Of a stretch of 64,000 bases of DNA, positions 37,153-47,183 are shown in pieces. The position numbers and the translations under genes are program-made. Origin of the DNA: JAAYPI01 sp036734385 (lineage in GTDB: Bacteria; Bacteroidota; Bacteroidia; Bacteroidales; Paludibacteraceae); assembly GCA_036734385.1 (NCBI GenBank), contig DAIMYQ010000001.1:62001-126000 (forward strand). The letters run 5' to 3'. The notes beneath the pieces were generated by a model. That model did not search any database. It saw only the letters and a program-made list of their open reading frames with translations, and was not told where the DNA came from. How positions within the stretch are numbered: position 1 is the first letter of the stretch; each line of letters begins with the position of its first letter.

Positions 37153-39950
37153 CATATGTATTGTCCGGTATAAGAATCCTTACAATTCACAATATCTTCC
37201 GGAGTGCCTGCACAAATTAGATATCCTCCCTTTTCGCCACCTTCTTTTCCCAAATCAATGATATAATCCGCACTTCGTATCACATCCAAATTATGCTCTA
37301 TAATGATAACTGTATGTCCTTTTTCTATCAAGGCATTCATTGCTCGCATCAAAACCTTAATATCATGGAAATGAAGCCCCGTTGTTGGTTCATCAAAAAT
37401 GAATATAGTCCGACTTTGCATTTCCATACTCAAAAATGAAGCTAATTTTACACGCTGACTCTCTCCACCAGACAATGTACTAGAAGACTGCCCGAGTTTG
37501 ACATAACCCAAACCGACATCTTGCAAGGGTTTTAATCGTTTCACAATTTTTTTCTCAATTGTTTCAGTTCCTTTTTGAAAAAAGTCTATTGCTTGATCTA
37601 CAGTCATATCCAATACATCAGCAATATTTAACCCTTGATATTTTACTTCCAAAATATCCGGTTTAAAGCGTTTTCCATGGCAAGCTTCACATTCCAATAC
37701 CACGTCCGCCATAAATTGCATGGGAATAGTAATGGTACCTTCTCCCTGACACTCATCACAGCGTCCACCATCTACATTAAAAGAAAAATAACCAGCAGTA
37801 AAACCCATTTGCTTAGCAAACTGCTGGCTGGCAAATAGTGATCGAATTTCATCGTACGCCTTCAAATAAGTACATGGATTAGAACGAGAGGATTTTCCGA
37901 TAGGATTTTGGTCAACAAACTCTACTGAATTTACCAAATGTAAACTTCCGCTCAGCTTACTATAACTGCCTACCCGATCTGCCGATTCACCAAAATGTCT
38001 TCTTAATGCAGGATAAAGGACATCTTTTACCAACGACGATTTACCCGAACCACTCACGCCAGTAATAACAGAAATAACATTTAATGGGAACTTTACATTT
38101 ATTGATTTTAAATTATGTTCAGTAGCCCCTTCAATTTCTATATAATTAACACTTTTGCGTCTAAAATTAGGAATAGCCATTTTTTCATCTCCCAATAAAT
38201 AACGCAATGTATAAGATTGTTCTTTCAAGGAAACATCAGACTCCGCTTGTTTCATTAAATCTATGGGATTTCCTTGTGCGACTATATGTCCTCCCAAACG
38301 ACCCGCATCAGGACCTATATCAATAATCCAATCCGCAGCTCGCATAATTTTTTCATCGTGTTCCACCACGACAACAGTATTTCCAAGTTCTTGCAATTGC
38401 CTCAAAACTTTTATCAGCATATCTGTATTTCGAGGATGCAAACCAATGCTTGGCTCATCCAAAACATACAAAGAACCTACTAAATTACTTCCTAACGAGG
38501 TTGCCAAATTAATGCGTTGGCTTTCTCCTCCCGAAAGAGTATTTGATAACCGATTAAGAGTAAGGTACTCCAATCCGACATCTAGCAAATATTGTACGCG
38601 TGTTTTAATTTCAGTCAACAGACGAAAACCAATAGCCAACTCATTTTCAGAGAGAACTATATTATCAAAAAATATTTTTAAATCAAGAATGGAAAGATTG
38701 ACCAAATCCGTAATGGTTTTACCGGCAATCTTCACATACTGAGCCTCCTTTTTCAAACGAGAGCCGTTACAATCAGGACAAACAGTTTTGCCACGATAGC
38801 GACTTAACATAACTCGATACTGTATCTTATATTGATTAGATTGTATCCATTTAAAAAAATCATTCAAGCCATAAAAATACTTATTTCCAGTCCAAAGCAG
38901 TCTTTTTTGTTCGGATGTAAGTTCATGATAAGGCTTATGTATAGGAAAATTAAACTTATCGGCATGAAGAATAAGATTTTGCTTATCTTCATTCATTTTT
39001 TCACTTTTCCAGCAAGCAACAGCATCATCATAAATCGATAAGGATTTGTTAGGAATGACTAAATCTTCATCTATTCCTATAACAGAACCAAAACCTTCAC
39101 AAGTGGGGCAAGCTCCCAATGGACTATTGAAACTAAACATTTGTTCTGTTACTTCTTCAAACACAATACCATCAGCAGTAAAGACTTTCGAAAATTCTTT
39201 CTCTGTAATAATCTTTCCTTCGTTATCAAAAACGATAACATGACAAACTCCTTTTCCTTCGTAAAAAGCCGTTTCAATAGAATCTCCTACTCTATTAAAA
39301 AAAGATATATCTCGCAAAACAGGAAAACGGTCAATGACTAAAAAACACGTTCCTTTTTCTATGGGTTGTAAAAGAGCCTCATCTATTTTCACAAATTTTC
39401 CTGCCAAAAAGACTCTGCTAAATCCTTCTTTTTGAAGCAAGAGCAAAGTATCGGATATCGTTTCATCCGAATTAGGATAAATAGGAGAAACTATTGCCAC
39501 ACGCGTATCTACAGCTAATGTCCCTATAAAATCGAGTACATCTTTGGTATGGTGTTTTTTGACTTCCTCTCCTGAAACAGGTGAAAAAGTTCTTCCTATG
39601 CGTGCAAAAAGCAAACGTAGATAATCGTAAATCTCAGTGGATGTACCTACGGTAGAACGTGAATTTCGTGTTTTTACCTTTTGTTCCACTGCAATAGCCG
39701 GTGGAATACCTTTGATATAATCTACTTCGGGTTTACTCATTCTACCTAAAAATTGTCGTGCATACGACGACAGACTTTCAACATACCTTCGTTGCCCCTC
39801 GGCATACAAAGTATCAAATGCTAAGGACGACTTTCCGGAACCTGAAACTCCGGTAATAACAACAAATTTTCCGCGAGGAATCTCTACATCAATATCCTTC
39901 AGATTATTAACCCGTGCCCCTTTTATTTTAATCGACCCTTTTTCACTCAT
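37152..39950 (-). CDS. uvrA: Excinuclease ABC subunit UvrA
   Basis: Damage-recognition ATPase of nucleotide excision repair. The 932-residue protein is full length with two ABC cassettes: Walker [10 protein letters not shown] (about 34-42, and again near residue 630) and two LSGGESQR signatures. The zinc-binding CxxC pairs are [16 protein letters not shown], and CDECQGEG with CEACHGKR. It is read on the minus strand after pfkA. A strong hairpin between them suggests that it is a separate transcript, though no consensus -7 box is seen in the 69-base gap. Confidence 0.98.
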   Translation of the reverse strand: MSEKGSIKIKGARVNNLKDIDVEIPRGKFVVITGVSGSGKSSLAFDTLYAEGQRRYVESLSSYARQFLGRMSKPEVDYIKGIPPAIAVEQKVKTRNSRSTVGTSTEIYDYLRLLFARIGRTFSPVSGEEVKKHHTKDVLDFIGTLAVDTRVAIVSPIYPNSDETISDTLLLLQKEGFSRVFLAGKFVKIDEALLQPIEKGTCFLVIDRFPVLRDISFFNRVGDSIETAFYEGKGVCHVIVFDNEGKIITEKEFSKVFTADGIVFEEVTEQMFSFNSPLGACPTCEGFGSVIGIDEDLVIPNKSLSIYDDAVACWKSEKMNEDKQNLILHADKFNFPIHKPYHELTSEQKRLLWTGNKYFYGLNDFFKWIQSNQYKIQYRVMLSRYRGKTVCPDCNGSRLKKEAQYVKIAGKTITDLVNLSILDLKIFFDNIVLSENELAIGFRLLTEIKTRVQYLLDVGLEYLTLNRLSNTLSGGESQRINLATSLGSNLVGSLYVLDEPSIGLHPRNTDMLIKVLRQLQELGNTVVVVEHDEKIMRAADWIIDIGPDAGRLGGHIVAQGNPIDLMKQAESDVSLKEQSYTLRYLLGDEKMAIPNFRRKSVNYIEIEGATEHNLKSINVKFPLNVISVITGVSGSGKSSLVKDVLYPALRRHFGESADRVGSYSKLSGSLHLVNSVEFVDQNPIGKSSRSNPCTYLKAYDEIRSLFASQQFAKQMGFTAGYFSFNVDGGRCDECQGEGTITIPMQFMADVVLECEACHGKRFKPDILEVKYQGLNIADVLDMTVDQAIDFFQKGTETIEKKIVKRLKPLQDVGLGYVKLGQSSSTLSGGESQRVKLASFLSMEMQSRTIFIFDEPTTGLHFHDIKVLMRAMNALIEKGHTVIIIEHNLDVIRSADYIIDLGKEGGEKGGYLICAGTPEDIVNCKDSYTGQYI

Positions 39951-39969
39951 ACAATAATAGATATCATAA

Positions 39970-40000
39970 AAAGCGTCGAATAGAAACTATTCGACGCTTT
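39970..40000 (-). terminator. Intrinsic terminator after pfkA
   Basis: A 14-bp perfect stem (AAAGCGTCGAATAG / CTATTCGACGCTTT) with loop AAA. On the minus strand it is followed by a short T run (TTTTTAT), in the right orientation for the porQ-cmk-ispH-pfkA transcript. Confidence 0.75.
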
Positions 40001-40019
40001 CATTTTTCATAATCCAATT

Positions 40020-41000
40020 TTAAATAGATAATATTCTAAGCGTTGAAAACAACTCATGATCAACAGGTTTATCATCTTTAATTGCCCTTGTAAAAGGAAC
40101 AAATACTATTTTATCATTAACAACTCCAACCATTACGTTACGCTGTTCCTGTAGTAATGCATCAATAGCCGCGGCACCCATTCTACTAGCCAAAATACGG
40201 TCTGAAGCAGAAGGAGAGCCTCCTCTTTGAATATAACCAAGTATCACAACTCTAACGTCATATTGAGGACATTCTTTTTTCACACGTTCTGCAACGCCAT
40301 GGGCTCCTCCGGTAGCTTCACTTTCTGCTACTATTACGATACTACTGTTTTTTGTTTTACGAAAACCGTTCTGAATTACTTCTGTCAATAAATCATCCTT
40401 AATCGCAATCTCAGGGATAATAGCAGCTTCAGCTCCCGAAGCAATAGCAGCATTCAACGCCAAGAATCCGGCATCTCTACCCATTACTTCTATAAAAAAC
40501 AAACGTTCATGAGAAGAAGCCGTATCGCGTATTTTATCAACCGCCTCAATCACTGTATTCAGTGCAGTATCATATCCTATGGTAAAGTCGGTACCACACA
40601 AATCATTATCAATCGTACAAGGTACCCCAACAATTGGGAAGTTAAACTCCTGAGCAAAAAGTTTGGCTCCGGTAAACGTTCCATCACCACCAAGAACAAC
40701 CAAGGCATCTATACCATGCCTCTTTAAAGTTTGGTAAGCAATCTCTCTTCCTTCTCTTGTCTTAAATTCTTCACAACGGGCAGTTTTAATAATAGTTCCA
40801 CCATGCTGAATGATATTACTCACATTTTGGGTCTTAAAATCAACGATTTCATCACTTATAAGCCCCTTATAGCCTTTATAAATAGCCTTCACGTTTATCC
40901 CATTATATATAGCAGCACGTGTCACGGCTCTAATGGCTGCATTCATTCCGGGAGAATCTCCTCCGGAAGTTAACATTCCTATTGTCTTTACTTGATACAT
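40020..41000 (-). CDS. pfkA: ATP-dependent 6-phosphofructokinase
   Basis: Phosphorylates fructose 6-phosphate in glycolysis. The 326-residue protein has [15 protein letters not shown] (12-26), GGDGTFTGA and [20 protein letters not shown]. The residue after GGD is Gly, and the residue before TIDND is Cys rather than Lys; both fit an ATP-dependent enzyme and not a PPi-dependent one. GRDAGFLAL and [14 protein letters not shown] complete the substrate and effector sites. It is the last gene of the porQ-cmk-ispH-pfkA run (30 bases after ispH). Confidence 0.97.
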   Translation of the reverse strand: MYQVKTIGMLTSGGDSPGMNAAIRAVTRAAIYNGINVKAIYKGYKGLISDEIVDFKTQNVSNIIQHGGTIIKTARCEEFKTREGREIAYQTLKRHGIDALVVLGGDGTFTGAKLFAQEFNFPIVGVPCTIDNDLCGTDFTIGYDTALNTVIEAVDKIRDTASSHERLFFIEVMGRDAGFLALNAAIASGAEAAIIPEIAIKDDLLTEVIQNGFRKTKNSSIVIVAESEATGGAHGVAERVKKECPQYDVRVVILGYIQRGGSPSASDRILASRMGAAAIDALLQEQRNVMVGVVNDKIVFVPFTRAIKDDKPVDHELFSTLRILSI

Positions 41001-41030
41001 ATGGCAATTTAAATTTAAGTTAATTTAGTT

Positions 41031-41909
41031 TTATATAGTATACAAACTTTCTTCTATTTTATGTTGGACCTCTTCCATTTGCCATTTCGGAGTAGAGGTT
41101 GCCCCGCAAATTCCGATAGACGTTACATTTTTCAACAAGTCAACATCAATTATATCGACTGAAGATATAAAATGAGAATTCGAATTATGGAGCTTACACT
41201 CTTCAAACAATACTTTTCCATTAGAACTCTTTAAGTCACTAACAAAAAAAATCAAATCATGTTCTGCTGCAAATTTACGAATATTTGGAATTCGATTAGC
41301 AACTTGACGACAAATTGTGTCTTGATATTTAAAATTTATACCTGGTAAAATTCTTTTCTTGATTTCTTCAACCAAATGTTTAAACCCTTCAATAGATTTA
41401 GTCGTTTGAGAAAAAAAAACAATATTTTTAGAAAAATCTATTTTATCCAAATCTTCTGTGCCCTCAACAACAATTGCTTTTGAATCCGTTTGTCCGACTA
41501 GCCCTTTAACCTCAGCATGCCCTATTTTTCCGTAAATCACTATCTGATCTTCCGGATTAGGCGATTCTATGTAGGATGTGTGAATTTTTTTTTGCAAATT
41601 CAAAACTACGGGACAAGTAGCATCTATAATTTCAATATTATTGCGTTTTGCTAATTCATAAGTTGAAGGAGGTTCACCGTGTGCCCTGAGTAAAACTTTC
41701 GTATTTCTCAGTTTTCTAAATTGCTCGTGGTTAATAATCCGCAGTCCTTTACTCATTAGCCTATTAACTTCATTTTCATTATGCACAATATCTTCCAAAC
41801 AAAACAAAATTCCTCCCTTTTCTAATTCTTGCTCTGCTTTTTCGATGGCATTTACCACTCCGAAACAACAACCTGATGCTTCATCAACATCTATCTTTAC
41901 CTTTTGCAT
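41031..41909 (-). CDS. ispH: 4-hydroxy-3-methylbut-2-enyl diphosphate reductase
   Basis: Last enzyme of the MEP pathway, an iron-sulfur enzyme making IPP and DMAPP. The 292-residue protein has the three conserved cluster cysteines in ASGCCFGV (C15), DATCPVV and GICGATSTP. HGEPPSTY carries an active-site His and DLKSSNG a substrate-binding segment. Its start overlaps cmk by 13 bases. It works with dxr, encoded in another operon in this window. Confidence 0.97.
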   Translation of the reverse strand: MQKVKIDVDEASGCCFGVVNAIEKAEQELEKGGILFCLEDIVHNENEVNRLMSKGLRIINHEQFRKLRNTKVLLRAHGEPPSTYELAKRNNIEIIDATCPVVLNLQKKIHTSYIESPNPEDQIVIYGKIGHAEVKGLVGQTDSKAIVVEGTEDLDKIDFSKNIVFFSQTTKSIEGFKHLVEEIKKRILPGINFKYQDTICRQVANRIPNIRKFAAEHDLIFFVSDLKSSNGKVLFEECKLHNSNSHFISSVDIIDVDLLKNVTSIGICGATSTPKWQMEEVQHKIEESLYTI

Positions 41910-42586
41910 ATTGTCTCTTTATACCTTTCCAAAAGCCAATTATTTTGTTCTTCGATGGTCATTTTCCCATTATCTAAAACAAAAGCGTCGCCAGCTTTTC
42001 TTAAAGGACTTTCAGCCCTTGTTTCGTCCAACAAATCACGTTCCTGAATATTTTTTAATATTTCATCAAAACTACCTTGTTGTCCTTTAAGTTGCATTTC
42101 TTCAAATCGACGTTGTGCTCTTATTGTTGCATCTGCAATAACAAAAATTTTCAATTCTGCCTGCGGAAAAACAACCGTCCCAATATCTCTCCCATCCATT
42201 ACAAGACCTTTTTTCTCCCCCATTTTTTGTTGCAAAGCAACCATCGCTTTTCGTACAAATTTAATAGCACTTACTTTACTCACAAACTCCGAAACTTGAA
42301 GACTTCGAATTTTATCTTCTACATTCTTTCCATTTAAAAAAGTCTCCATCGTTCCATCTTCTCGCGTCTTGAAATCTATATGAATATAAGATATGAGTTC
42401 ACGTAATCTTTCTTCGTCAATTTTCCCCTCACATAAAATATTGTTTTCCAAACAATAAAGTGTTACTGCACGATACATCGCTCCCGTATCTACATACGAA
42501 TATCGTAACGATTTGGCAAGAAATTTTGCCATTGTACTTTTCCCACAAGAGGAATAACCATCTATCGCTATAACTATCGGTTTCAT
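41897..42586 (-). CDS. cmk: Cytidylate kinase
   Basis: Phosphorylates CMP and dCMP. The 229-residue protein has P-loop GYSSCGKST (10-18), the acceptor motif YVDTGAMYRAVTLY, DGRDIGTVVFP and the lid-type stretch RAQRRFEEMQLKG. An inserted CMP-binding domain, typical of bacterial Cmk, spans about 60-130. It overlaps ispH by 13 bases and follows porQ by 22 bases, so the T9SS gene porQ shares its message with housekeeping genes. Confidence 0.97.
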   Translation of the reverse strand: MKPIVIAIDGYSSCGKSTMAKFLAKSLRYSYVDTGAMYRAVTLYCLENNILCEGKIDEERLRELISYIHIDFKTREDGTMETFLNGKNVEDKIRSLQVSEFVSKVSAIKFVRKAMVALQQKMGEKKGLVMDGRDIGTVVFPQAELKIFVIADATIRAQRRFEEMQLKGQQGSFDEILKNIQERDLLDETRAESPLRKAGDAFVLDNGKMTIEEQNNWLLERYKETICKR

Positions 42587-42608
42587 TATACAAAATTAGA
42601 TTCTATGG

Positions 42609-43640
42609 TTACAAACCAAATTGGCTCAAATTAGTAGACAAAGAAACGTGGCAAGTTGTTGCTGCCTGATGATAAGAAGCAACACCAACAGCTATCTCAA
42701 ATTTATTCAATTTTAGACCCAAACCTCCGGAAAATCCCGTTAAAGAAAAAACATCCGGAACAATAAGTTCTTGACCTCTTTCAAAATTATAAGAAACTGA
42801 TAACCAAAACCTATTCGAAGGAGGTAGAATATCTACTCCGACAATAAAATGCCTCAAAAGGACTTGAGCAAAATTCGATGCATCAGTTGATTCAGAAGAG
42901 GATGAACTATTAGTAGCATACCTATAATTCCATCTTTCCAAATTTTGCATTGTGCAATGAAAAGCAAAAGGAGCATGATTTAATTGTTTGCTTACCCCTA
43001 CACTTATTTCGAGTGGCAACATTTCATTCTGTGAATATTCATCATCAGAGTCGTATCCTAAAAACTGAACACCTATATTTCTCGTAGCAAATCCTACTTT
43101 CAGTCGTGATTCGGAATCATAATATTGTATTCCTAAATCCGCAGCCAATGCATAACTGGAATATTGTTCGTATGCCGAAACAATGGGTTTAAAAGCAACA
43201 CCTATTGTAAAATATTTATTCAAAACCCGAGAGTAAATGGCACTTAATGCAAAATTTTGTGCCTTAAACTGACTTGTGGCAACACCATTTTCATCAAACC
43301 CGTCGAATGTTCCGTAGTCAGCCATCTGAAACGCAATAGCCAAAGCATCTATATCACTCAGTTTCATTGAATAAGAACCTGACCCATAACCTGATCCGGC
43401 AATATAAATAGAATAATTCAAATTAATCATTTTATTTGTATTAACCGTAAGCAGTGCAGGGTTACAAAAGGCAAAATTGACATCATCACCCACAAAAGCT
43501 ACATCATTACCTCCCAAGGCTGCAACATGTGCAGAAACGGGATACTTCAAAAAAGACCCAACAACAGTCGTTTCTGCTTGTAACAACAAACAAAAGAAAC
43601 CACTAAGAAAGAATATGTATGTTAATAATAATTTCTTCAT
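42609..43640 (-). CDS. porQ: Type IX secretion system protein PorQ
   Basis: Predicted outer-membrane beta-barrel of 343 residues that takes part in late T9SS steps; in Porphyromonas, PorQ works in the attachment complex with PorU, PorV and PorZ. The signal peptide (MKKLLLTYIFFLSGFFCLLLQA) is followed by the family opening FLKYPVSAHVAALGGNDVAFVGDDVNFAFCNPALL. A Ser-rich loop (SSSSESTD) lies near residue 245. The position upstream of cmk and ispH recalls the order I remember in Porphyromonas gingivalis. A consensus -7 box lies 17 bases upstream. PorU, PorV and PorZ are not in this window. Confidence 0.85.
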   Translation of the reverse strand: MKKLLLTYIFFLSGFFCLLLQAETTVVGSFLKYPVSAHVAALGGNDVAFVGDDVNFAFCNPALLTVNTNKMINLNYSIYIAGSGYGSGSYSMKLSDIDALAIAFQMADYGTFDGFDENGVATSQFKAQNFALSAIYSRVLNKYFTIGVAFKPIVSAYEQYSSYALAADLGIQYYDSESRLKVGFATRNIGVQFLGYDSDDEYSQNEMLPLEISVGVSKQLNHAPFAFHCTMQNLERWNYRYATNSSSSSESTDASNFAQVLLRHFIVGVDILPPSNRFWLSVSYNFERGQELIVPDVFSLTGFSGGLGLKLNKFEIAVGVASYHQAATTCHVSLSTNLSQFGL

Positions 43641-43656
43641 TTATTAAAAAAACGCT

Positions 43657-43664
43657 CAAATATA
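43657..43664 (-). promoter_or_regulatory. Promoter -7 box for porQ-cmk-ispH-pfkA
   Basis: On the minus strand this reads TATATTTG, 17 bases before the porQ ATG. No -33 match is seen. Confidence 0.5.
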
Positions 43665-43767
43665 CACATTTTTTCATGAAAAACTTAGGGTCTAAAATGC
43701 CAAGCACAATTTTAATGAATTTTTATTAAAAGAGACTTGTATTGTAACTAAATATTAAAAAAAATAC

Positions 43768-43775
43768 TACATTTG
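43768..43775 (+). promoter_or_regulatory. Promoter -7 box of the hflX leader or small RNA
   Basis: TACATTTG, a full consensus match. It lies about 170 bases before the hflX ATG and implies a long leader or separate RNA. An ATTG lies 23 bases upstream, slightly far for -33. Confidence 0.6.
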
Positions 43776-43779
43776 CGAG

Positions 43780-43930
43780 TGGTTAAAAGGGCTTTGAACA
43801 AAAGCCTAAACGAAGAATTGGAAGCTCATGGTAGTGCTTCGTAGGTAATTAGTAAGAATTCTATCTATTCACTTCCATATTAAAAAAAAAATAAGGGGGA
43901 AGCCTTTCCGATTTTGGCAAGGCTTTTTTA
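43780..43930 (+). ncRNA. Structured leader or small RNA upstream of hflX (class unknown)
   Basis: About 150 nt between a consensus -7 box and an intrinsic terminator, with no open frame or protein-like content. Possible helices are: GGGCTTT/AAAGCCT at 43789-43795/43801-43807 (loop GAACA), GAAGC/GCTTC near 43821-43840, GAATT/AATTC enclosing it, and an outer GAGTG/CACTT helix near 43777-43874. The 5' arm AAGGGCTT (43787-43794) can also pair with AAGCCTTT (43900-43907), the 5' arm of the terminator, so the structures are mutually exclusive. It may be an attenuator controlling hflX or a free-standing RNA (6S-like is one possibility). No known class was recognised. Confidence 0.55.
43900..43929 (+). 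terminator. Intrinsic terminator upstream of hflX
   Basis: AAGCCTT (43900-43906) pairs with AAGGCTT (43919-43925), with an inner CC/GG extension, followed by Ts to 43929. It sits 17 bases before the hflX ATG, so read-through is needed if hflX has no other promoter. Confidence 0.75.
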
Positions 43931-43946
43931 ACAATTTTGAATAGCA

Positions 43947-45167
43947 ATGATGGTGGAAAACCCAACACAAATAGAAACCGAAAAAGTTGTCCTTGTTGGA
44001 TTGATAACTCAATCTCAAAATGAAAAAAAGGCAAAAGAATATTTAGATGAATTGGCCTTTTTGGCAGATACTGCGGGAGCCGTTGTTGTAAAAAAATTTC
44101 TTCAACGGGTAGAATATGCAAATGCTAGAACTTTTGTTGGTAAGGGAAAACTCGAAGAAATAAAGAAATACGTTGATGAAAATGATGTCAGTTTGGCTAT
44201 TTTTGATGACGAATTATCCCCTGCCCAACTACGAAACCTCGAAAATGAGCTGCGAATAAAGATTTTGGACAGGACAAATCTTATTCTTGATATTTTTGCC
44301 AAAAGAGCACAAACTGCACATGCTAGAACTCAAGTAGAACTAGCTCAATACGAATATCTATTACCTCGACTAACAGGTCTTTGGACTCACCTGGAAAGAC
44401 AACGGGGAGGTATCGGAATGCGTGGTCCGGGCGAATCGCAAATAGAAACTGACAGACGTATTATTTTAACTAAAATAGCACTCCTAAAGGAGGAACTTAT
44501 TTCCATAGACAAACAAAAAAGTATCCAAAGAAAGAATCGGGGAAAAATGGTCAGAGTCGCATTAGTGGGCTACACCAATGTGGGAAAATCTACTATGATG
44601 AACTTATTGAGCAAATCCAATGTGTTTGCCGAAAATAAACTGTTTGCAACATTGGACACAACGGTAAGAAAGGTTACTATTAACAATTTGGCCTTTTTAC
44701 TAACAGACACTGTTGGTTTTATCCGAAAATTGCCTCATGGACTAATTGAATCCTTCAAATCTACACTCGACGAGGTTAGAGAAGCCGATATATTAATTCA
44801 CATTGTGGATATTTCCCATCCGACATTTGAAGAACAAATCGATGTAGTAGAAAAAACATTGCACGAAATTGACAGCTCTGAAAAACTCACCATATTGGTT
44901 TTCAACAAAATAGATGCTTTTAAATACGATAAAAAAGATGAATTTGATTTAACCCCAAAAAAGAGAGAAAATTTCTCTTTAGAAGATTTAAAGGCAACTT
45001 GGATGGCAAAATTAAATAAGAATTGTATCTTCATATCGGCAAAAGAAAAAACAAACGTAGAAGAATTGAAATCTCTCATTTATGATAGAGTAAAAGAAAT
45101 TCACACTACTCGGTTCCCATACAACGACTTTTTATTCAATCTGTACGACGAAAACGATGAGTTTTAG
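43947..45167 (+). CDS. hflX: GTPase HflX
   Basis: Ribosome-associated GTPase that splits or rescues stalled 70S ribosomes. The 406-residue protein has the N-terminal HflX domain (FLQRVEYANARTFVGKGKLEEI, RTNLILDIFAKRAQTAHA), the glycine-rich GPGESQIETDRR, and a G domain with GYTNVGKST near residue 208, DTVGF and NKID. Two ATGs lie in tandem at the start. An intrinsic terminator ends 17 bases upstream. DUF4954, methyltransferase and adenosyltransferase genes follow closely. Confidence 0.96.
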   Translation: MMVENPTQIETEKVVLVGLITQSQNEKKAKEYLDELAFLADTAGAVVVKKFLQRVEYANARTFVGKGKLEEIKKYVDENDVSLAIFDDELSPAQLRNLENELRIKILDRTNLILDIFAKRAQTAHARTQVELAQYEYLLPRLTGLWTHLERQRGGIGMRGPGESQIETDRRIILTKIALLKEELISIDKQKSIQRKNRGKMVRVALVGYTNVGKSTMMNLLSKSNVFAENKLFATLDTTVRKVTINNLAFLLTDTVGFIRKLPHGLIESFKSTLDEVREADILIHIVDISHPTFEEQIDVVEKTLHEIDSSEKLTILVFNKIDAFKYDKKDEFDLTPKKRENFSLEDLKATWMAKLNKNCIFISAKEKTNVEELKSLIYDRVKEIHTTRFPYNDFLFNLYDENDEF

Positions 45168-45191
45168 TATTTTTGAAAAATTATAGTGATT

Positions 45192-47183
45192 ATGGAAAAA
45201 TACAGAGCACTAACTCAACAGGAAATAGACATTCTCATTAAACAACAATGCTCCTCCGATAATTGGAAGAACATCCGCGTCAAAGAGGGTTTTTCTACTG
45301 ATTATATCCATAATGTTCATTTCTCAGGCAACACAAAACTTGGACTGTTCGAAAAAGAATTCACTCTTGACGGTGGATTAAAAAGACATTCAGGTATTTA
45401 TCAAGCCTCTCTTCACAACTGTGACATTCAAGACAATGTATTCATCAAAAATATAAATAATTATATTGCCAATTATGTAATTAAGGAAAATTCTTTTATT
45501 GAAAATACGAATCTAATTGCGGTTACAGAAAAAACAAGTTTTGGTAATGGAACAAAAATTTCGGTTCTGAATGAAGGTGGTGGTCGAGAAATCTTGATTG
45601 CAGATAAATTATCATCCAACTTGGCCTACATAATGGCACTCTACAGACATCGAGAAAAAACCATCAACCAGATAGAAAAAATCATAAAATCATATTCCGA
45701 AAGTATTAATTCAACAATAGGAACTATTGGTAAAAACGTCACAATAACAAATTGTGGCATTATAAAAAACACGAAAATAGGTAATTTTGCAATACTTAAT
45801 GGCGTTTCAAAACTTACCAATGGTAGTATCAACAGCAATGAAAATGACCCCGCTTTTGTTGGAGAGAATGTTATTGCTAATAACTTCATTGTATCTTCCG
45901 GAGCAAAAATAACAGAAGGGGCTCTTTTGGAAAACTGCTTCATCGGGCAAGCATCATTGGTCGGGAAAAACTTTTCCATCTACGACTCTGTACTCTTCTG
46001 CAACAGCCAAGCATTTCACGGAGAAGCGTGTGCCATTTTTGGTGGACCATTTACGGTTTCTCACCACAAATCAACCTTACTCATTGGGGGAATGTTCTCA
46101 TTTTTCAATGCAGGTAGTGGTTCGAATCAAAGTAATCACATGTACAAGCTTGGACCAGTTCATCAAGGAATTATAGAACGCGGTTCTAAAGCCACTAGCA
46201 ATTCCTACATCATGTGGCCTGCTAAAATAGGAGCATTTTCTTTAGTCATGGGAAGACATTACGGCAATTGCGACTCCTCGAATCTTCCCTTTTCTTATTT
46301 GGTCGAAAATAACAAAGAAACCTACATCATACCGGGTATAGCCTTACAAAGAGTCGGAACTATTCGCGACGCACAAAAATGGGTTAAAAGAGACAACCGA
46401 AAGGACAAAAATTTGTTGGATCAAATAAATTTAGAATTATTTACACCATACACAATTGGAAAAATATATGAAGGGCTCAATATTTTGAAATTCATTCAAC
46501 GTGAATCAAAAGAGACTGCGGGCGTATATAGTTATCAAAATGCAAAAATCAAAGAATCAGCACTTTCAAATGGAATCAAATATTACGAAACTGCCATTAT
46601 TCAATACATCGGCAATAGCATTAGCAAACGATTCCAAGAAAATGCATTTTCTACTATACAAGATTTTCATACTGTTCTTGGTACGGGAACAGAAAAAGGA
46701 AAGGGCGATTGGGTTGATATTTCAGGTCTTATCGCTCCAAAATCAGAAATTGATAGCCTGATGGATTACATCGATAATAAAACCATCAACAACATTGATG
46801 CAATAAATGACCATCTTTTTACAATAAACAAAACTTACGATACATATCAGTGGACTTGGACTTGCGATAAATTAGAAAAACTTTTAGCAAAAAAGATAGA
46901 TGAAATTCTTCCATCAGATATCACCTCTGTTCTTGAAAAATGGATAGAGAGTATTACCGAACTACACAAATTATTATACAATGATGCAAAAAAGGAATTT
47001 GACGTAAATGCTCAAATAGGATTCGGAACAGATGGCAATGAAGACGAAAAAAAAGCAGATTTTATAAATGTTCGTGGTCATTTGGAAGAAAATCCATTTA
47101 TAAAATACTTAAAAAACGATACGCTCGAAAAAACATCTTTAGCAAAAGAATTAATTAATAGAATTTCTCTCATAAAATGTTAA
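45192..47183 (+). CDS. DUF4954 family protein with left-handed beta-helix
   Basis: A 663-residue cytoplasmic protein (ATG at 45192; a GTG two codons earlier is less likely). The N-terminal two thirds contains many short imperfect repeats of the hexapeptide type (NCDIQDNVFIKNINNY, GKNVTITNCGIIKNTKIGNF, GENVIANNFIVSSGAKI), indicating a left-handed beta-helix as in sugar-nucleotide acyl- and nucleotidyltransferases. The last third is helical and charged. No catalytic function can be assigned. Family DUF4954 is known from Bacteroidetes and spirochaetes and is uncharacterised. Its 3' end overlaps the next gene by 7 bases. Confidence 0.82.
   Translation: MEKYRALTQQEIDILIKQQCSSDNWKNIRVKEGFSTDYIHNVHFSGNTKLGLFEKEFTLDGGLKRHSGIYQASLHNCDIQDNVFIKNINNYIANYVIKENSFIENTNLIAVTEKTSFGNGTKISVLNEGGGREILIADKLSSNLAYIMALYRHREKTINQIEKIIKSYSESINSTIGTIGKNVTITNCGIIKNTKIGNFAILNGVSKLTNGSINSNENDPAFVGENVIANNFIVSSGAKITEGALLENCFIGQASLVGKNFSIYDSVLFCNSQAFHGEACAIFGGPFTVSHHKSTLLIGGMFSFFNAGSGSNQSNHMYKLGPVHQGIIERGSKATSNSYIMWPAKIGAFSLVMGRHYGNCDSSNLPFSYLVENNKETYIIPGIALQRVGTIRDAQKWVKRDNRKDKNLLDQINLELFTPYTIGKIYEGLNILKFIQRESKETAGVYSYQNAKIKESALSNGIKYYETAIIQYIGNSISKRFQENAFSTIQDFHTVLGTGTEKGKGDWVDISGLIAPKSEIDSLMDYIDNKTINNIDAINDHLFTINKTYDTYQWTWTCDKLEKLLAKKIDEILPSDITSVLEKWIESITELHKLLYNDAKKEFDVNAQIGFGTDGNEDEKKADFINVRGHLEENPFIKYLKNDTLEKTSLAKELINRISLIKC

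Noticed and set aside
38263..38742. A 159-codon open frame on the plus strand
   Set aside because: It is antisense to the conserved second half of uvrA and has no independent support.
46114..46124. GGTTCGAATC, resembling a tRNA T-loop
   Set aside because: It lies within the DUF4954 coding frame and no acceptor or anticodon stems can be formed around it.
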